Source: Mansonella perstans
Lineage: Eukaryota > Nematoda > Chromadorea > Rhabditida > Onchocercidae
Assembly (NCBI GenBank): GCA_037074765.1
Contig: JBAMDO010000043.1
Span: 536,650 to 600,649, forward strand
Reading direction: 5' to 3'
DNA length: 64,000 nt
Position 1 is the stretch's first letter. Every line of letters begins with the position of its first letter. The notes below the pieces were generated by a model, which had not been told where the DNA came from, made no database searches, and was given only the letters and a program-made list of their open reading frames with translations. Below, one piece after another: positions 1 through 11,537 of this stretch. The translations under genes and the position numbers were made by a program.

Positions 1-131
1 ATTTCAATAAACTGGCTTAGAAAGCAAAGCAGTAGAAGCATACTTATATTTTAATTGTTTATTCGTCCAATGCCATTTACCACTTAGGAAGTTTTATTTC
101 GTATAAAAAAAAAAGCGATTGAAAAATATAC

Positions 132-823
132 TTGTTGTAGAGGACAATATCCGGAAGCCAAATCATGTCGGAGGGTACATACAATACGGTGACTCCGCCA
201 TAATCTGCCGGGTTCCACTTTAATTTGTAATCAGTCCAACTCGAAAAAAAACTTTTACAATGAATATGTTATTAGAAATGATGAACACTTGCTGTAAGAT
301 AAATAATATGACATTATCAATAGCGATTAAATTATTTTTAAAGAACTAAAAAATACGAAAAAAAAGTTACATGCTGCAGCCATACATTTGTCGTCATTAT
401 TTGATTCTTCTCATGCTAAAATAGTTCAAGCGGTTTAACAGCTAAATATTAAATAACGAGAAAAACAGAAAAAAAAGAAGCAGAGAAATCTTTGTCAAAT
501 TTCTTTATGTTCTTGTTTGAGATTGCTATTCTTTCCAGTACCGCACTTCATCCAAAGAAGAGTTTAAGCTTATCCTACAAGCATTATCGAAAACAAATTG
601 TCAAATCACACACTACGTCAAGGAGCTGCGAAAGTTTTAGTTTCAGTCGGACAATCAGCGTATCAGTGTCATTTTCCACGGGCCTAACAAGTTTGTTGTA
701 GTCGGCGAGAAGGTCCTCAATTAAGCGACCTGCATCTTGACCGCATTGTCCATTGGTAGGTAAGAGCCATACTATTGAAAATGCCCAGCAAGAGGTTTCC
801 AGGAATATCATCCATCCAATCAT
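132..823 (-). CDS. Nicotinic acetylcholine receptor subunit, UNC-63-like (5' part; runs off left edge)
   Basis: Cys-loop ligand-gated cation channel subunit; only the N-terminal extracellular part is in the window. Exons on the minus strand: 614-823 (start ATG at 823), 371-415 and 132-239. The first encodes a hydrophobic signal peptide, then a stretch with [12 protein letters not shown] and [10 protein letters not shown]. The second encodes [15 protein letters not shown]. The third encodes [15 protein letters not shown] and [16 protein letters not shown]. These are hallmark loop-D and loop-A regions of nematode receptor alpha-type subunits. The Cys-loop, the vicinal cysteines and four membrane helices lie beyond base 1. 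The wording is closest to what I recall of UNC-63 and relatives (levamisole-sensitive muscle receptor), but UNC-38 or an ACR subunit is not excluded. Oddity: exon 2 ends in phase 0, while the only AG next to exon 3 (bases 241-240) leaves one extra base and breaks frame; see the finding. Family assignment is very secure, subunit identity is not. Confidence 0.85.
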
Positions 824-2224
824 TCTTTCATTGTTTCCATTCTTTGATTAAAGCACTAACTTCTCTATAGTTACAACGTTTGAAAGTACATTACGGTATA
901 GATTATTTGCGATAATGAATTTACGCAAGACAAAGTAAATGGCATGATCAAAGCAAGAAGATGGATACATCGATTACTTTTTTTTTTGGCTATCAACTAG
1001 CAGCTTATTATTATATCACTACATCATTTGCACAAATGAACTCGGTGGATTGTACATTAAGAATTTTATGATGAGAAAAATTTCAAAATCCACCTGCAGA
1101 AGTCTAACAATTTTGACTGAATGAGAGTCATCATCATAAAACTGTTAAACAAATGCATACAACATATTACATCACACATATTGCACACTTAATAAAAAGA
1201 ATGATTAGAGATTAGCTAATTCAGTGTTCCATCGTACTAACTGAGTATTAATTGAAAACAAAACACTTTTCCATTAGATTTCACTTCGAAACAGCGGTAG
1301 TTCGAAAGAGGTAAGTAACAGACATAATAAATAGACAATGAGGTAGTTGTTGACGAATGTTGGATGCAGCAAATGCTATTTAAAAATTTGTTGAACCTTT
1401 TCTAATAGAGAAATTGCTAGACAATTAAAAAACGAGCAGAGAAAAGATGCAGCACACTATGAACAGTTTACAACCAAAACATCAATCGATCGGGAAAACA
1501 TTTAGTTATCTGGATAACATCCATTTGTTACATATGAGAGTAGAAATGGAAGCCGTTTCGGCCGTTAATTTGAATGGATAGGAAGAAGGGTGGCGGTCTT
1601 CTTAAAAAAAAGCAAGTCTAAAAGTTAGATATTTTAAACAACATGTGTGTAGTTTATTCATTCCTCATAAATTTTTGCCACTTAGCATGCACAATAAGAC
1701 ACCGTGATTTAAATAATGGCATGGATGGGATTTTTGCTTGCTAATTATAATTGATTTTGATAAAGGGCCTGAAACATTTCCATATAAATTCGATCGGCCG
1801 ATCGATGACTCGCGCATTCTTATTTATTCATATCGCGACGACATTTTTTTCTACTAGGCTTTTTGAGTAATTTATTGACTTTTCCCTCCTTTTTTTCTAC
1901 TTTGCTCCCACTAATCATTAACTTTTTTCTTTTGTTTGGAAATTAAAAAATGGATTATTAAGAAATTGAATTAAAGGAAAGATCAATTTCCCTCAATTTA
2001 AACTTTTTTACTGAGATATGTAATGACCCTTTAATTTTTCAGCGAAAATTTTCATAACAACACACCTATCAAAAATAACGAGAATTTATATATCAATCAG
2101 AATTGGAAAGAAAAAACAACGAAATCGTAGTTAACAAGCATTTGAAAAACTAACTCATTTTCTCAACATGTATTATAATGTATGCTTTGCTTTGAAATTT
2201 AATCCCGGAAATAGTATAAAGATT
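824..2224. other. Intergenic: receptor promoter side and zinc-finger 3' side
   Basis: I see no coding exon here. It lies upstream of the receptor start (minus strand) and downstream of the zinc-finger stop (minus strand), so it should hold the receptor promoter and the zinc-finger 3' UTR. Sequence is A/T rich with short homopolymers; 1792-1806 is a palindromic run of CGATCGGCCGATCG type. No clear TATA box or other site can be named. Confidence 0.4.
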
Positions 2225-5200
2225 TCATTTTTCCACACTATCGTGTAATGACGGTTGCAGCGACACATCCGGAAAGCAGGCTGTAAACAATGCAGAGCAC
2301 TGTCGAGATACCGAGTCTGTCATCCTGAAATAATTGTAGAAATGTTTGCTTTTTCTAGACGTCGATGATTTAAATTTTATGGAGCATTTGATTTGCACCC
2401 GTAGTACTCAAGTGAAGAAAATACCAGGATTAATTTGATCAGTCAACGTGCTTTCATATAATTTTTCAGTAAAATTCCCACGGTTGAGATGAAGTATCCA
2501 GAAAAATTATTTAAAGTTAAACAATCTAGAATGACTTTTTTTGTGAAGAAAGTTACTTGTCAACGAGAGTAGCTTTTAAGTGCTCGTAAGAAATATGCTC
2601 TTGGACTGTTTTCCTGTCCACATCGGCAAATTTGCATACTGAACATTCATAAGGCAGTATGCTTAGGTGTTGCTTGACATGTCTATACAATATTAGATAT
2701 TCGCCTTCAAATATCTCTTGGCAAAAGCTGCATGTTTTCCGTGGTGTCGGTGTTTGTATTATTGATTGCACAAGTGCCTAAAATGATGAAATGATAACGA
2801 TCAATTTAATGATCCAGCTTTACAGCTTAAATCTGACTGAGATTAAATTCAAGCATTTATCAGATTGCTGGAGTGATTGATGAAGAGACGAACCTGTGGA
2901 GAATTATTTTTGGGTGCAGCTGCAAGAAGACTAGTTAATGTCATGCATTTTGACGAACTGTCTTCTGTTGCATCAAAAACGAGTGGTTTACATTCAGGAT
3001 TGGTTACTGGATGACTAGACATGCTCATTAGATCTTTAAAATGAGGCGTATCTTTCGAATAAGGAATAGATGTTGTTGGAAGCAGTACCGCAACATCATT
3101 CGATGGTGCTGGAGTTTGAAGCGTCAAATTTAAGGGAAGTATAGCAGTAAATATTGATGACGTTGGTTTGAGACTTGGAGAACTGAATGTTCGAAATGTG
3201 GACGTTAAAGTTGGCATAGACTGAGCAGCATTCTGCATAGATGAAGGAGCGAAACAGGTAGATGGTATGCACCAATTTGTTTCTGTTAATGATTTCAGTA
3301 ATGGAGACCCCGATATTGGCGATCGCCGAAAAATATGAAATGAAGAAAGACGATCCGAAAAATGATTCGGAAAACAACGAGATGCGATCTGCAATAAGCC
3401 AATATTGCAGAATCAAAAAAATTCACTTCAGGAACATATGGTTGTAACAGATATGTTTAACTGATTGCGCCTTAATGTCTTGTTCGTTCAAGGTTTTCCG
3501 ACTTTTACAAAAAGTGTTGAGTGTGAAAATAAAACAGACAATCTTATCATATTTATTGGTACAAATAGAACCTTGCCACAGAACTGAATCAGATTTTCCA
3601 AGTATACTTGATTATTTGACTTGTTTCGAAAAGAAAAGGAAATCCTTCTACAACTCAAACCATTTATATAATAGTCCTTCTCAATTAAGTAGGATTATTA
3701 AAATCTATAGAAGTGATATTTTGCTTCAGTATTTCTCGGTAATATGGTCTGCATGGGATATAAAAACTTATGATGTCAGTTTCAATTTTCGTTTAATTCA
3801 GTGCTTCCCAATTTTTCTTTACAAGGGACCACTTTGGCTTTTTTATTTGTAGCAGGAGTCATAAGGTCCAAAAATAATAAATTTTGTTAATTTGGAAATA
3901 AACTTTAATTAAAACCTTTAACATATTAATTAAAAAAAAAACAGTTTCCCCTGCATTTCTGATCCCGTTACTGCCCTTGCGGAATTCTCGCGGACAAGGG
4001 GATCCACTGGCTTAATCCATCCTTGCCGAGTTTTCGTAACTCAGAGATATAAAACGGTATTAAACAAACTCTGCAAAATTCCTTTTTTAGAGATGGATCC
4101 AATTCTATGATATCTGTCGGAGTCTGCTTATACTTATGAACTTCCTTCATGTGGCGCGTTAAGAAATTTTTTGAATGATGCTGCAGTGTGCAATCTCCAA
4201 CAGAACAACTGCAATGGAATATTATACAAAAGCATATCTTCATTCACTTTGATAAAGCACTTTTAATTTTTGTTGAACTAAGTAATCACCCACAGTTTTC
4301 CTACCTTGCATTTTATCAACTAAAACTGAAGTCTGTTTGTTATTAAGAAATAAGAGTTTGAATGAATCAATTTAACCGGTAAGATGGCTTCGTGAGGTGT
4401 GATCGAGTGTGTTCCTCCATAACCGTCACATGCGAAATCACAAAACTATTACAAATCTGGAAAATAAAATTGCAGGATTCACAGATTAGAAGAGTAATGG
4501 CTTTTTCACCACTGTTTTCTTTGATAGCTTTTTCATTACTGTTTTCTTCATCCATCACTATTTTTCTTAATATCTACATTCTTGTTCTGAACAGTGAGAA
4601 CTGCACTGCAGTGGAAGACAGTGAATTGAAAAGATTAGAAAGAGGAGAAAAACAGAGAAATCTTTCGTTATCATAACTATATCACATTGGATCTAACAAA
4701 CAGCAGATTAAATAACTTGAATTCTTTCTAATCTATTTAAGGATACTTCATGAAAGCTATGAAGTGAAAAAATTGCATGTTATTACACCAGCAGAAAACC
4801 AGGATGAAGTCTGAAAACTGTACGGAAGAAAGAATATAAAAATTAGGCGATAACAATGATAACATGCACCAATATTTTGTGTTCACATGAGAATATAGCA
4901 ATGAGTGCAATAGCCAGCCAACTGCTAACTGTCTTTCAATAATAACGAAGCACTAACCTATAAGGACTATTTTTGAAAAATATTAAATCGTTTTTTTCTA
5001 ATTTTACCATCTGTCGTTTATGAAATGTTCCCTGGGAATTTGATAAGTGATGGATTCAAATCTGAGAACTGAATGTGCTTAAGGATTCTGCATATTTAAA
5101 ATAGGCAACAAAAATTATATCTATTATGAGCGCATAGAATGTTGCCTGAACGCAATTAGAATCACCAGGTAAGTGCAATCTTTGTTCCCAGCTATAAAAT

Positions 5201-8200
5201 AAAAGATTTCAATGTATAAAATAACACTTGTTATTTTTACAATATATTGGATTTTATTTGGGAAAGTTGCTGTAGTGTTAGGGAATGATATCAGAGAGGA
5301 ATAAGTTAATTTAAAATTCATTCAGTCACAGTAATTTACAAAATTGTTTTTGGCTAACAACTGTGATTACTCATTTGTCAAAATTTGCCTGATTACCGTA
5401 GTACATTATATTTTCTACCAACAGAATTCATGTTTTGTTTCGAATTATATCATATAAAACATGTGAGTGTAAAATTTAACTTCTGGAAGTTGACGACGTC
5501 AAAGTTCTCCCAATTTCAAAAATTAGTGGATACTGAGCTTTTCACTCAATGAAAATAACAGCTTACTTATTCGATTTATGAAAATTTAATGTGTTTTAAT
5601 TTAAATTATTATGTCGTTTAAAATGAATGTTGCCGGACAAAAATTTTACCACCGTGAATACATCTCGAATATTTCGAAAAAAACCGAGAAAAGAGTGGGA
5701 GAAGTGAACCATTGCCGGAAATGCTATGCACACACAATATAATAAATAAAACTGGACAGTTTTTTTCTCGGGAACTAAAAATACAATTTAAACTTGAAAG
5801 TGTTATGGGGAAGAACAAGGATGAATTAACAAATAATAAGGAAAATAAGCCTTCTGTAGTTTCGATAAAATGATGAGAAACAACAGGAAACATCACTATA
5901 GAAGGAATAACATCAAATGGTACTATCCTGCTTTGAAAGAAAAATCGAAATTACATTTGGGAAGTGAATTTGAAAAAAGTATTAGAAACCATTATAACGG
6001 AAAGAAGTTTGATTAAGGAATTATAGTTTAATACTAAGCATGTGTTAATAGATCCGTTGGATTTTTATATTTGGAAAATAACAACTTAAGAGTTATACTT
6101 CCACTACACCTGTACCCCATTTTTTATTAGGTGGATTACATTCACCATAGCTGCTGGTTCGTTGCTTTACCATATTTGATCGAGAAACAGTGAACTGTTA
6201 TTATGTGTAGATCATGATGACTGTGCTCGCTCGTTCGCTCATCAAAATAAGGAAGCAACGAACCAGTTGCTTTCTTATCAACCGAGAATGTCTTATTTTA
6301 AACATTACGACCTCACCTGACATTTCACTTCACGACTTGAAACCTCACTAAAATTAGGAACAAGGCCCATTTTCAGTGAATCCTCGATAACTAAACTTTT
6401 CTCTGCTCGTTGTGTGTTATACAATCTCGGACGATACTGCAATTATATCTTTTTTGAAAAAACGAAGAGAAACTGCTTTTACTTACACGAATTCCTGAAT
6501 AAAAGCGTATATCATCTTTTTTTTCAGGTAAAACTAAAAGAAAGTGCTAAGAAATAATTTAACCTGCGTAGGATATTTGCTAAGCAGTGCCTCTTCGACT
6601 TTGGCAAAATTGCTGGATTCTGCAGATGTGGATGCTTTATCCTCCTGAATAACTTCCTGATGTGCACGCTGCAATACGTCTCGTGTATGCTCAACACACC
6701 GTTCTGCAATGTTCCATGCCCTGCAACCGAATTTCAATTTCTTAATTAAAAGTCATATATATTCTCTTATTAATATTGCTCACAATACTACATTGTAATA
6801 TTGACTACACCAATTTCAAATTTATCTAAGCCCAGCACTATAGTAGAAACCCACTCATATTCCAGTTCAGTATTAATATCTCTGATAACTTCAGCTCTGC
6901 CACCATGCACTTTTTTAATGTGTAATACAATAAATATTTCTTTTCGATTGTCGTATCCACAAAAACTACATTTGTATGGTCGATATTGCAAATGTGATTC
7001 GACGTGCATGTACCTGAAATACATTCATTCAAGCAGTAATTTTTATGAAGCTTGATTTTAGATCCATTTCTGAATTACTCTAAAATTGCCATATAAGTTT
7101 TTGAAAATTATTCTTGAGATAAATATTTTTGATTATTTTCTCGGAAAGACTATAATAACGGTGTGAACTTGGAGTATTGCAATTAATTTATATCATAAAG
7201 AGATTCTATTACTTGGAAATTCACTGCAAATTTAGTGTCAACAGTGTCACTGCAATTTTGCGTTGCATTCGCCCTAATAGTACTGCAAGGACTATCCTAC
7301 AGACCTGTTTTACTTTTTTTAACAAGTCATTTAAAATAGGTCTTCGAACAAGCCGAATGCTCATCTGTCCTTCGTTCTTTCCGATCCTTTTCACAATCTT
7401 TTATCCCATAATTTTTTCGGCAAAAATGATTTCATTTTTTAGAATTTTCTATGTACACTAAAGATTAGATAATTGAAGATTGTAAAAAATAAAAAAATCG
7501 GAATAACCATTTATATATGAATAAACTTATAAAGAGGAAAAGAGAATTTTAGCATTTTAAATCAGAATGTGAAATAACACAATTAAATGAGAAATTACCT
7601 GTTTCTAGAACACACCCATTCTCGGCAAAGTAGGCACTGAATATTCGGATAGTAAGCTGCATCGTTGTGCTTTGTTAATTTAGGAGTTGTTAAACGTTTT
7701 GCAAGTAGCTTATTTGCAGCAAACGAATAGATACTTCCACCAATTCGTTTATCATTACTTTGCAGTTTGTTCATGTTTCCACACTGTGCACCCACTGTCA
7801 CAGAATTGTTGCTCCTGGCATCTTCATCTTTGTCTACATATTTTTCTTCATAATTTGACACTGGTAATGTTTTACTTTCATCTAAAATAACTGTTTCCTT
7901 CCAAAAAGTTAAACCATTCTTCTCTTGCTGTAATCGTTTATGCATTCACTATCACTAATATTGTATTTTGCAATGGCAGTGACTAGATTTGCATACACAG
8001 CGAAATGTTTTATTATAATAGACATATCAATTTCACCATTCTTTTCATTTACCGCCCACACAATTTTAAAAATGCTTGCTTTACCGCGAAAATAAAAAAG
8101 CGTGAAAATTTTTATTATAACACAAAAATTTGCTCACAGATTGTTTCCTGTTTTTTGGATAAGGACAAATTGATAGGTTTATCAGTATCAACATTATCCA

Positions 8201-11200
8201 TGTGCGATTTTAGTTTTCTGTGATATCCTGAAAAATATAGCGTAATTGATAATTTTTCATCATGGTCATTTTCCGGTACACAAATTGAATGAATGGAGCG
8301 TAGAAATGAAGCGGTTCAATTAGACGGAGTTGGCATGGCACCTTAATATTACAAAGAGAGTATTTTCTGTCCAACAAAATTTCTGTATTAGAAATGAAAA
8401 AGATATGCAACATTTATCTAAAAAAGAAAAATAGGACAAACTGGGCGCACTGGTTTAACTTACCGTTATCGAGTCGTCTTGATAATTGCTCATTTTTCAG
8501 GCTAAATAGATCTCCTTTTGGAAGTATATAACATTTACTTGAGATAATGTCCTGTTTTGAATCTGGTCGCAGCACGGATACGCGATTATAACTGTTTGTT
8601 CGTAATGCTATAAAGAAATATTTGTATTTGAAGCTGTTTCTAGTATTTGGGCGCTTTAAACGTTTTATGAAACTTAAGTCATAAATAACAAACTTTTGGG
8701 GTTAAGACGACCCGCACAACTAGTGTACACCATTGGTGTTTTATTTTTCACTTCTACATCTCGCCTGCTCCGTTTCACCAAATCTGAAAAAGAAATTTGC
8801 AATGCATACATCGTATAATTAGAGAATAGGGTATGACTTTTACTATTTTTTAATTAAATATTAAATTATTTTAAGTTACATACCTTAAATTACTTCTGGT
8901 TGAATGTGTATTTAATGCACTTTCGATTTGACTTTTTTCCTTATGTTCACTTTTAAGTTTTTTGTACTTCATTTCTTAAGGAAATATTTAAAAAATATTT
9001 ATATTTTAGAAAAATCCTTGAGAAGAATAGCAAGAAACAATGTAGAAGGGAGAACGAAATGGATGTTTTTTAATAGGACAATTAAGTGAAAGAAAAAAGA
9101 AAATGCCCCACGAAAGAACCAAACAGTAGTGGAATGAAATGACAAAGAAATACGAGCAAAACATTTTTCAAAACAAATTTTTACTGCGATAATCAACCAT
9201 AAGGACCATAGAAAATATTCACGTTAATTCAGGTTCTTTGAAACTTTTGCAATTGAAGTGTTATATTTTTATTGCCTTTAACTAAAATTTCATTTAAAAA
9301 AGGAAAGGCTGAAAACCAAGTTTAACATTATGGATGCCAAGTTATTGAACTGGTGTAATCGCTCTGAATAAAGTCTGTTCACAAATTAACATTGGCTGAG
9401 CAGTGTCTTGAAATGGATATGAGGGCGCCGGAACTTTCACTACTTAAAAGTCAGAAAGGCATACTGAGTGGTTGATTCTCGACATCACTTGCTGTGACTG
9501 TTATGTTTTCCAAATCACGAGACTTTTTGTATAGTTCAGGAAACTTTCGCAGTAACCACTCTTCCAGGGCTGCGCCGCGCTTTCGATCATTGCTACTTGT
9601 CATTTCAAGATTGGAAGTTGTCACAGAATCAAATGACTTCGAATTAAGCAGTGCTTTCAACGAGCTCATTTTTTCCTGAAGCTCAAACGTTATCTTCATC
9701 TTCATTACTTAAAAAATCTGGAGGTTTATAAAAATTGTGCTTTGAATTCCTTGAATTTGTAACAAATAAATTCACCTGTAGAAAATCCAGAGTTAGTGGG
9801 TGCAGGAAAATTTAAAAAATAATGGAAACCACCGAAAAATGAATAAAGCCGTGCAAAATTGTTTTAGAAATATGACGAAACTGATTCTGAAGTTCAGTCA
9901 ATGACAAGTAAAGCATTCAAATTAATGTCAGAGACACAATAGGAACACTGTATTTACTGTATAAATGTCAAAAACAGAATGATGAGACTTCAGCTGATAA
10001 CTGCTTTTAATACAGACTTCCAAAACAGGTAATTGGTGATCTGCATATTTTTCATCCACTGGCTTGTTGCATCAAATAATTTGGATTTTTAGTAGGTTTT
10101 TTTGCATTTTAGATCATCATCACTATTAGCTTTTGATAGCGATCCCATTGCATATTTTCCCTGAATTTTCTTCATTTTAGGCCTGGAAGTTTCAACATAA
10201 CCAGTAATACGAGATCATGGCTGCGATGTTCACATATGATGTTCACTAAAACTACAACAAGGCATATCTTTCTCATTCCTTGTTTCTTGAGATCATCGAA
10301 AACTTTTAGTAGCACTAAATGATAAGATTAACAAAGGCATAAGTTGTAAGAGTGAAATTATTGCAATCCTTAAGATGACTTCATGTTTGGAAATTGTCGG
10401 GAAATAGAGAAAAAGAAAGAACCTAACTTAATATTCACTGAATAGCTGGAAGTAAAAGTACTTGTGTTAGGCGAAATAATTCAATATATTCAGAGGATTA
10501 TTAATGGAAGGGAACGAAAAAATATGAAAGAGTGGATGCGGAGAAAGTTTTGCAGTGTTCGAGATGGCAATTTTACCGCATTGATGGTCATGGTAAGTTC
10601 GGTTGGTTATTACTCTATAACTAAATATAGGCTGATTTTTGTAGTATCCTCAAATAACAAATTAAGTATGGATGAGGTGCCATGTAATATTTACAGAAAC
10701 AATGAGATGCATTCATGATAAAACTTCCCAGCATGATCCTAAGAATTTTAAAAATGCGAATGGTTAAGGAGGAAAGACGTTTTCAATTGATATTTTTGCA
10801 AAAACCAACGTATACTGATGTAGCAAACCAAAGAAGTCATTCTGAAATCCGATCTCCAAGTTTATATCTCTTTTTTTTTTCTCCTAATGAATTTGTTTAC
10901 AAGTCCCATACCATTCACAGAACGTTGCTTTTTAAGATGGGGTCATTAAAATTACTAGCACGGAATTAAGTTCATAAATTCATAAGCATAATAAACATTT
11001 AAAACAATCAGAAAATCTAACAGGTTCAAACACTGGTTCAAGAGTAAAAAGACAGAAAATCCTAGTTTATACTCCGACTCAAATTTACACATCACGGAAA
11101 CTAATTCCTTTAGAACAAAGGGACTTCTACTTTATTAATAAACTGAGATTTTAAAAATCTACAAGAGTTTCAATTATTTAGAGGATGCTGTGAGATCGAA

Positions 11201-11537
11201 AAGATGAAGATGTGAATTTTCATTGTGATATGAAGCTCCTCTCCAAGCTAGTTAGATAGGAAAGTTAAAGACCTGATATATCAAATATGGAAGTGCAAAT
11301 GAAAATAAAAGTTAATTTGAAATTGAAAATGCACTGAGGAATCACTGTAAAACGTCGGCTGGAAATGTGTACACAAAAAATGGGAACACATAAACCAGCA
11401 ACACAATGACCATTGCAACTGACCGTTTCATGTCTTTGTCTGTGCACTGGATCTAGATTGCTCGGTGAGGTGTCTGCAGATTCCTCGGATATCTTCCCGT
11501 CTTTTTCACTATCACAATTTTCATGCACATCCCGTGC
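2225..11537 (-). CDS. Multi-exon C2H2 zinc-finger protein (5' end not found)
   Basis: Probable nuclear DNA- or RNA-binding regulator. Proposed exons in order: 11424-11537, 9465-9675, 8694-8783, 8464-8607, 8342-8382, 7599-7927, 6855-7013, 6564-6720, 4377-4573, 4070-4208, 2894-3388, 2557-2777, 2225-2324. All phases agree (about 798 codons), with no start ATG in the first one, so an upstream exon is missing; ATG 9705 is an alternative start. Fingers: C-x2-C-x11-H-x3-H split across the 7599 and 7013 exon ends; a regular C-x2-C-x12-H-x4-H inside 6855-7013; a long-loop CESC finger in 4377-4573; a C-x4-C-x12-H-x4-H finger that follows a KPSYR linker made only by splicing; and two fingers in 2557-2777. 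The 2894-3388 exon is low-complexity Ser/Thr/Pro. Retention of the last intron would end the protein at the stop at 2555-2553. I do not recognise the orthologue. Confidence 0.75.
3799..4015. mobile_element. Possible hAT-like DNA transposon remnant inside a zinc-finger intron
   Basis: The plus strand at 3799 begins CAGTGCTTCCCAA and is soon followed by GGGACCACTTTGG; near 3975-4010 there is GCGGAATTCTCGCGGAC and GGGGATCCACTGG. Such words resemble terminal and subterminal sequence of hAT-superfamily (Charlie-type) elements. I see no transposase and no matching second terminus, so this would be a decayed, non-autonomous piece. It accounts for the open frame that reads on past the proposed splice donor at 4069. 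Confidence 0.25.
4580..6560. other. Large intron of the zinc-finger gene, no exon seen
   Basis: About 2 kb between exons 6564-6720 and 4377-4573. Frames are broken and composition is A/T rich. It holds an inverted repeat of 14 bases (6154-6167 and 6253-6266) and nothing else I can name. Both flanking exons meet in phase 0, so no exon is required here. Confidence 0.4.
6154..6266. repeat. 14-base perfect inverted repeat, 85-base spacer
   Basis: CTGGTTCGTTGCTT at 6154-6167 is the exact reverse complement of 6253-6266. Together with the spacer this makes a 113-base unit inside an intron. It could be the ends of a small MITE or a hairpin-forming intron sequence. Confidence 0.5.

Noticed and set aside
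2225..2324. Reading the last zinc-finger exon as a membrane-helix C terminus (phase 0)
   Set aside because: The phase-0 reading gives a hydrophobic tail but does not match the GTAACT donor of the preceding exon, which requires phase 2.
3475..3852. 125-codon plus-strand open frame
   Set aside because: Lies antisense within a zinc-finger intron, composition is not protein-like, and its end runs through the hAT-like repeat words.
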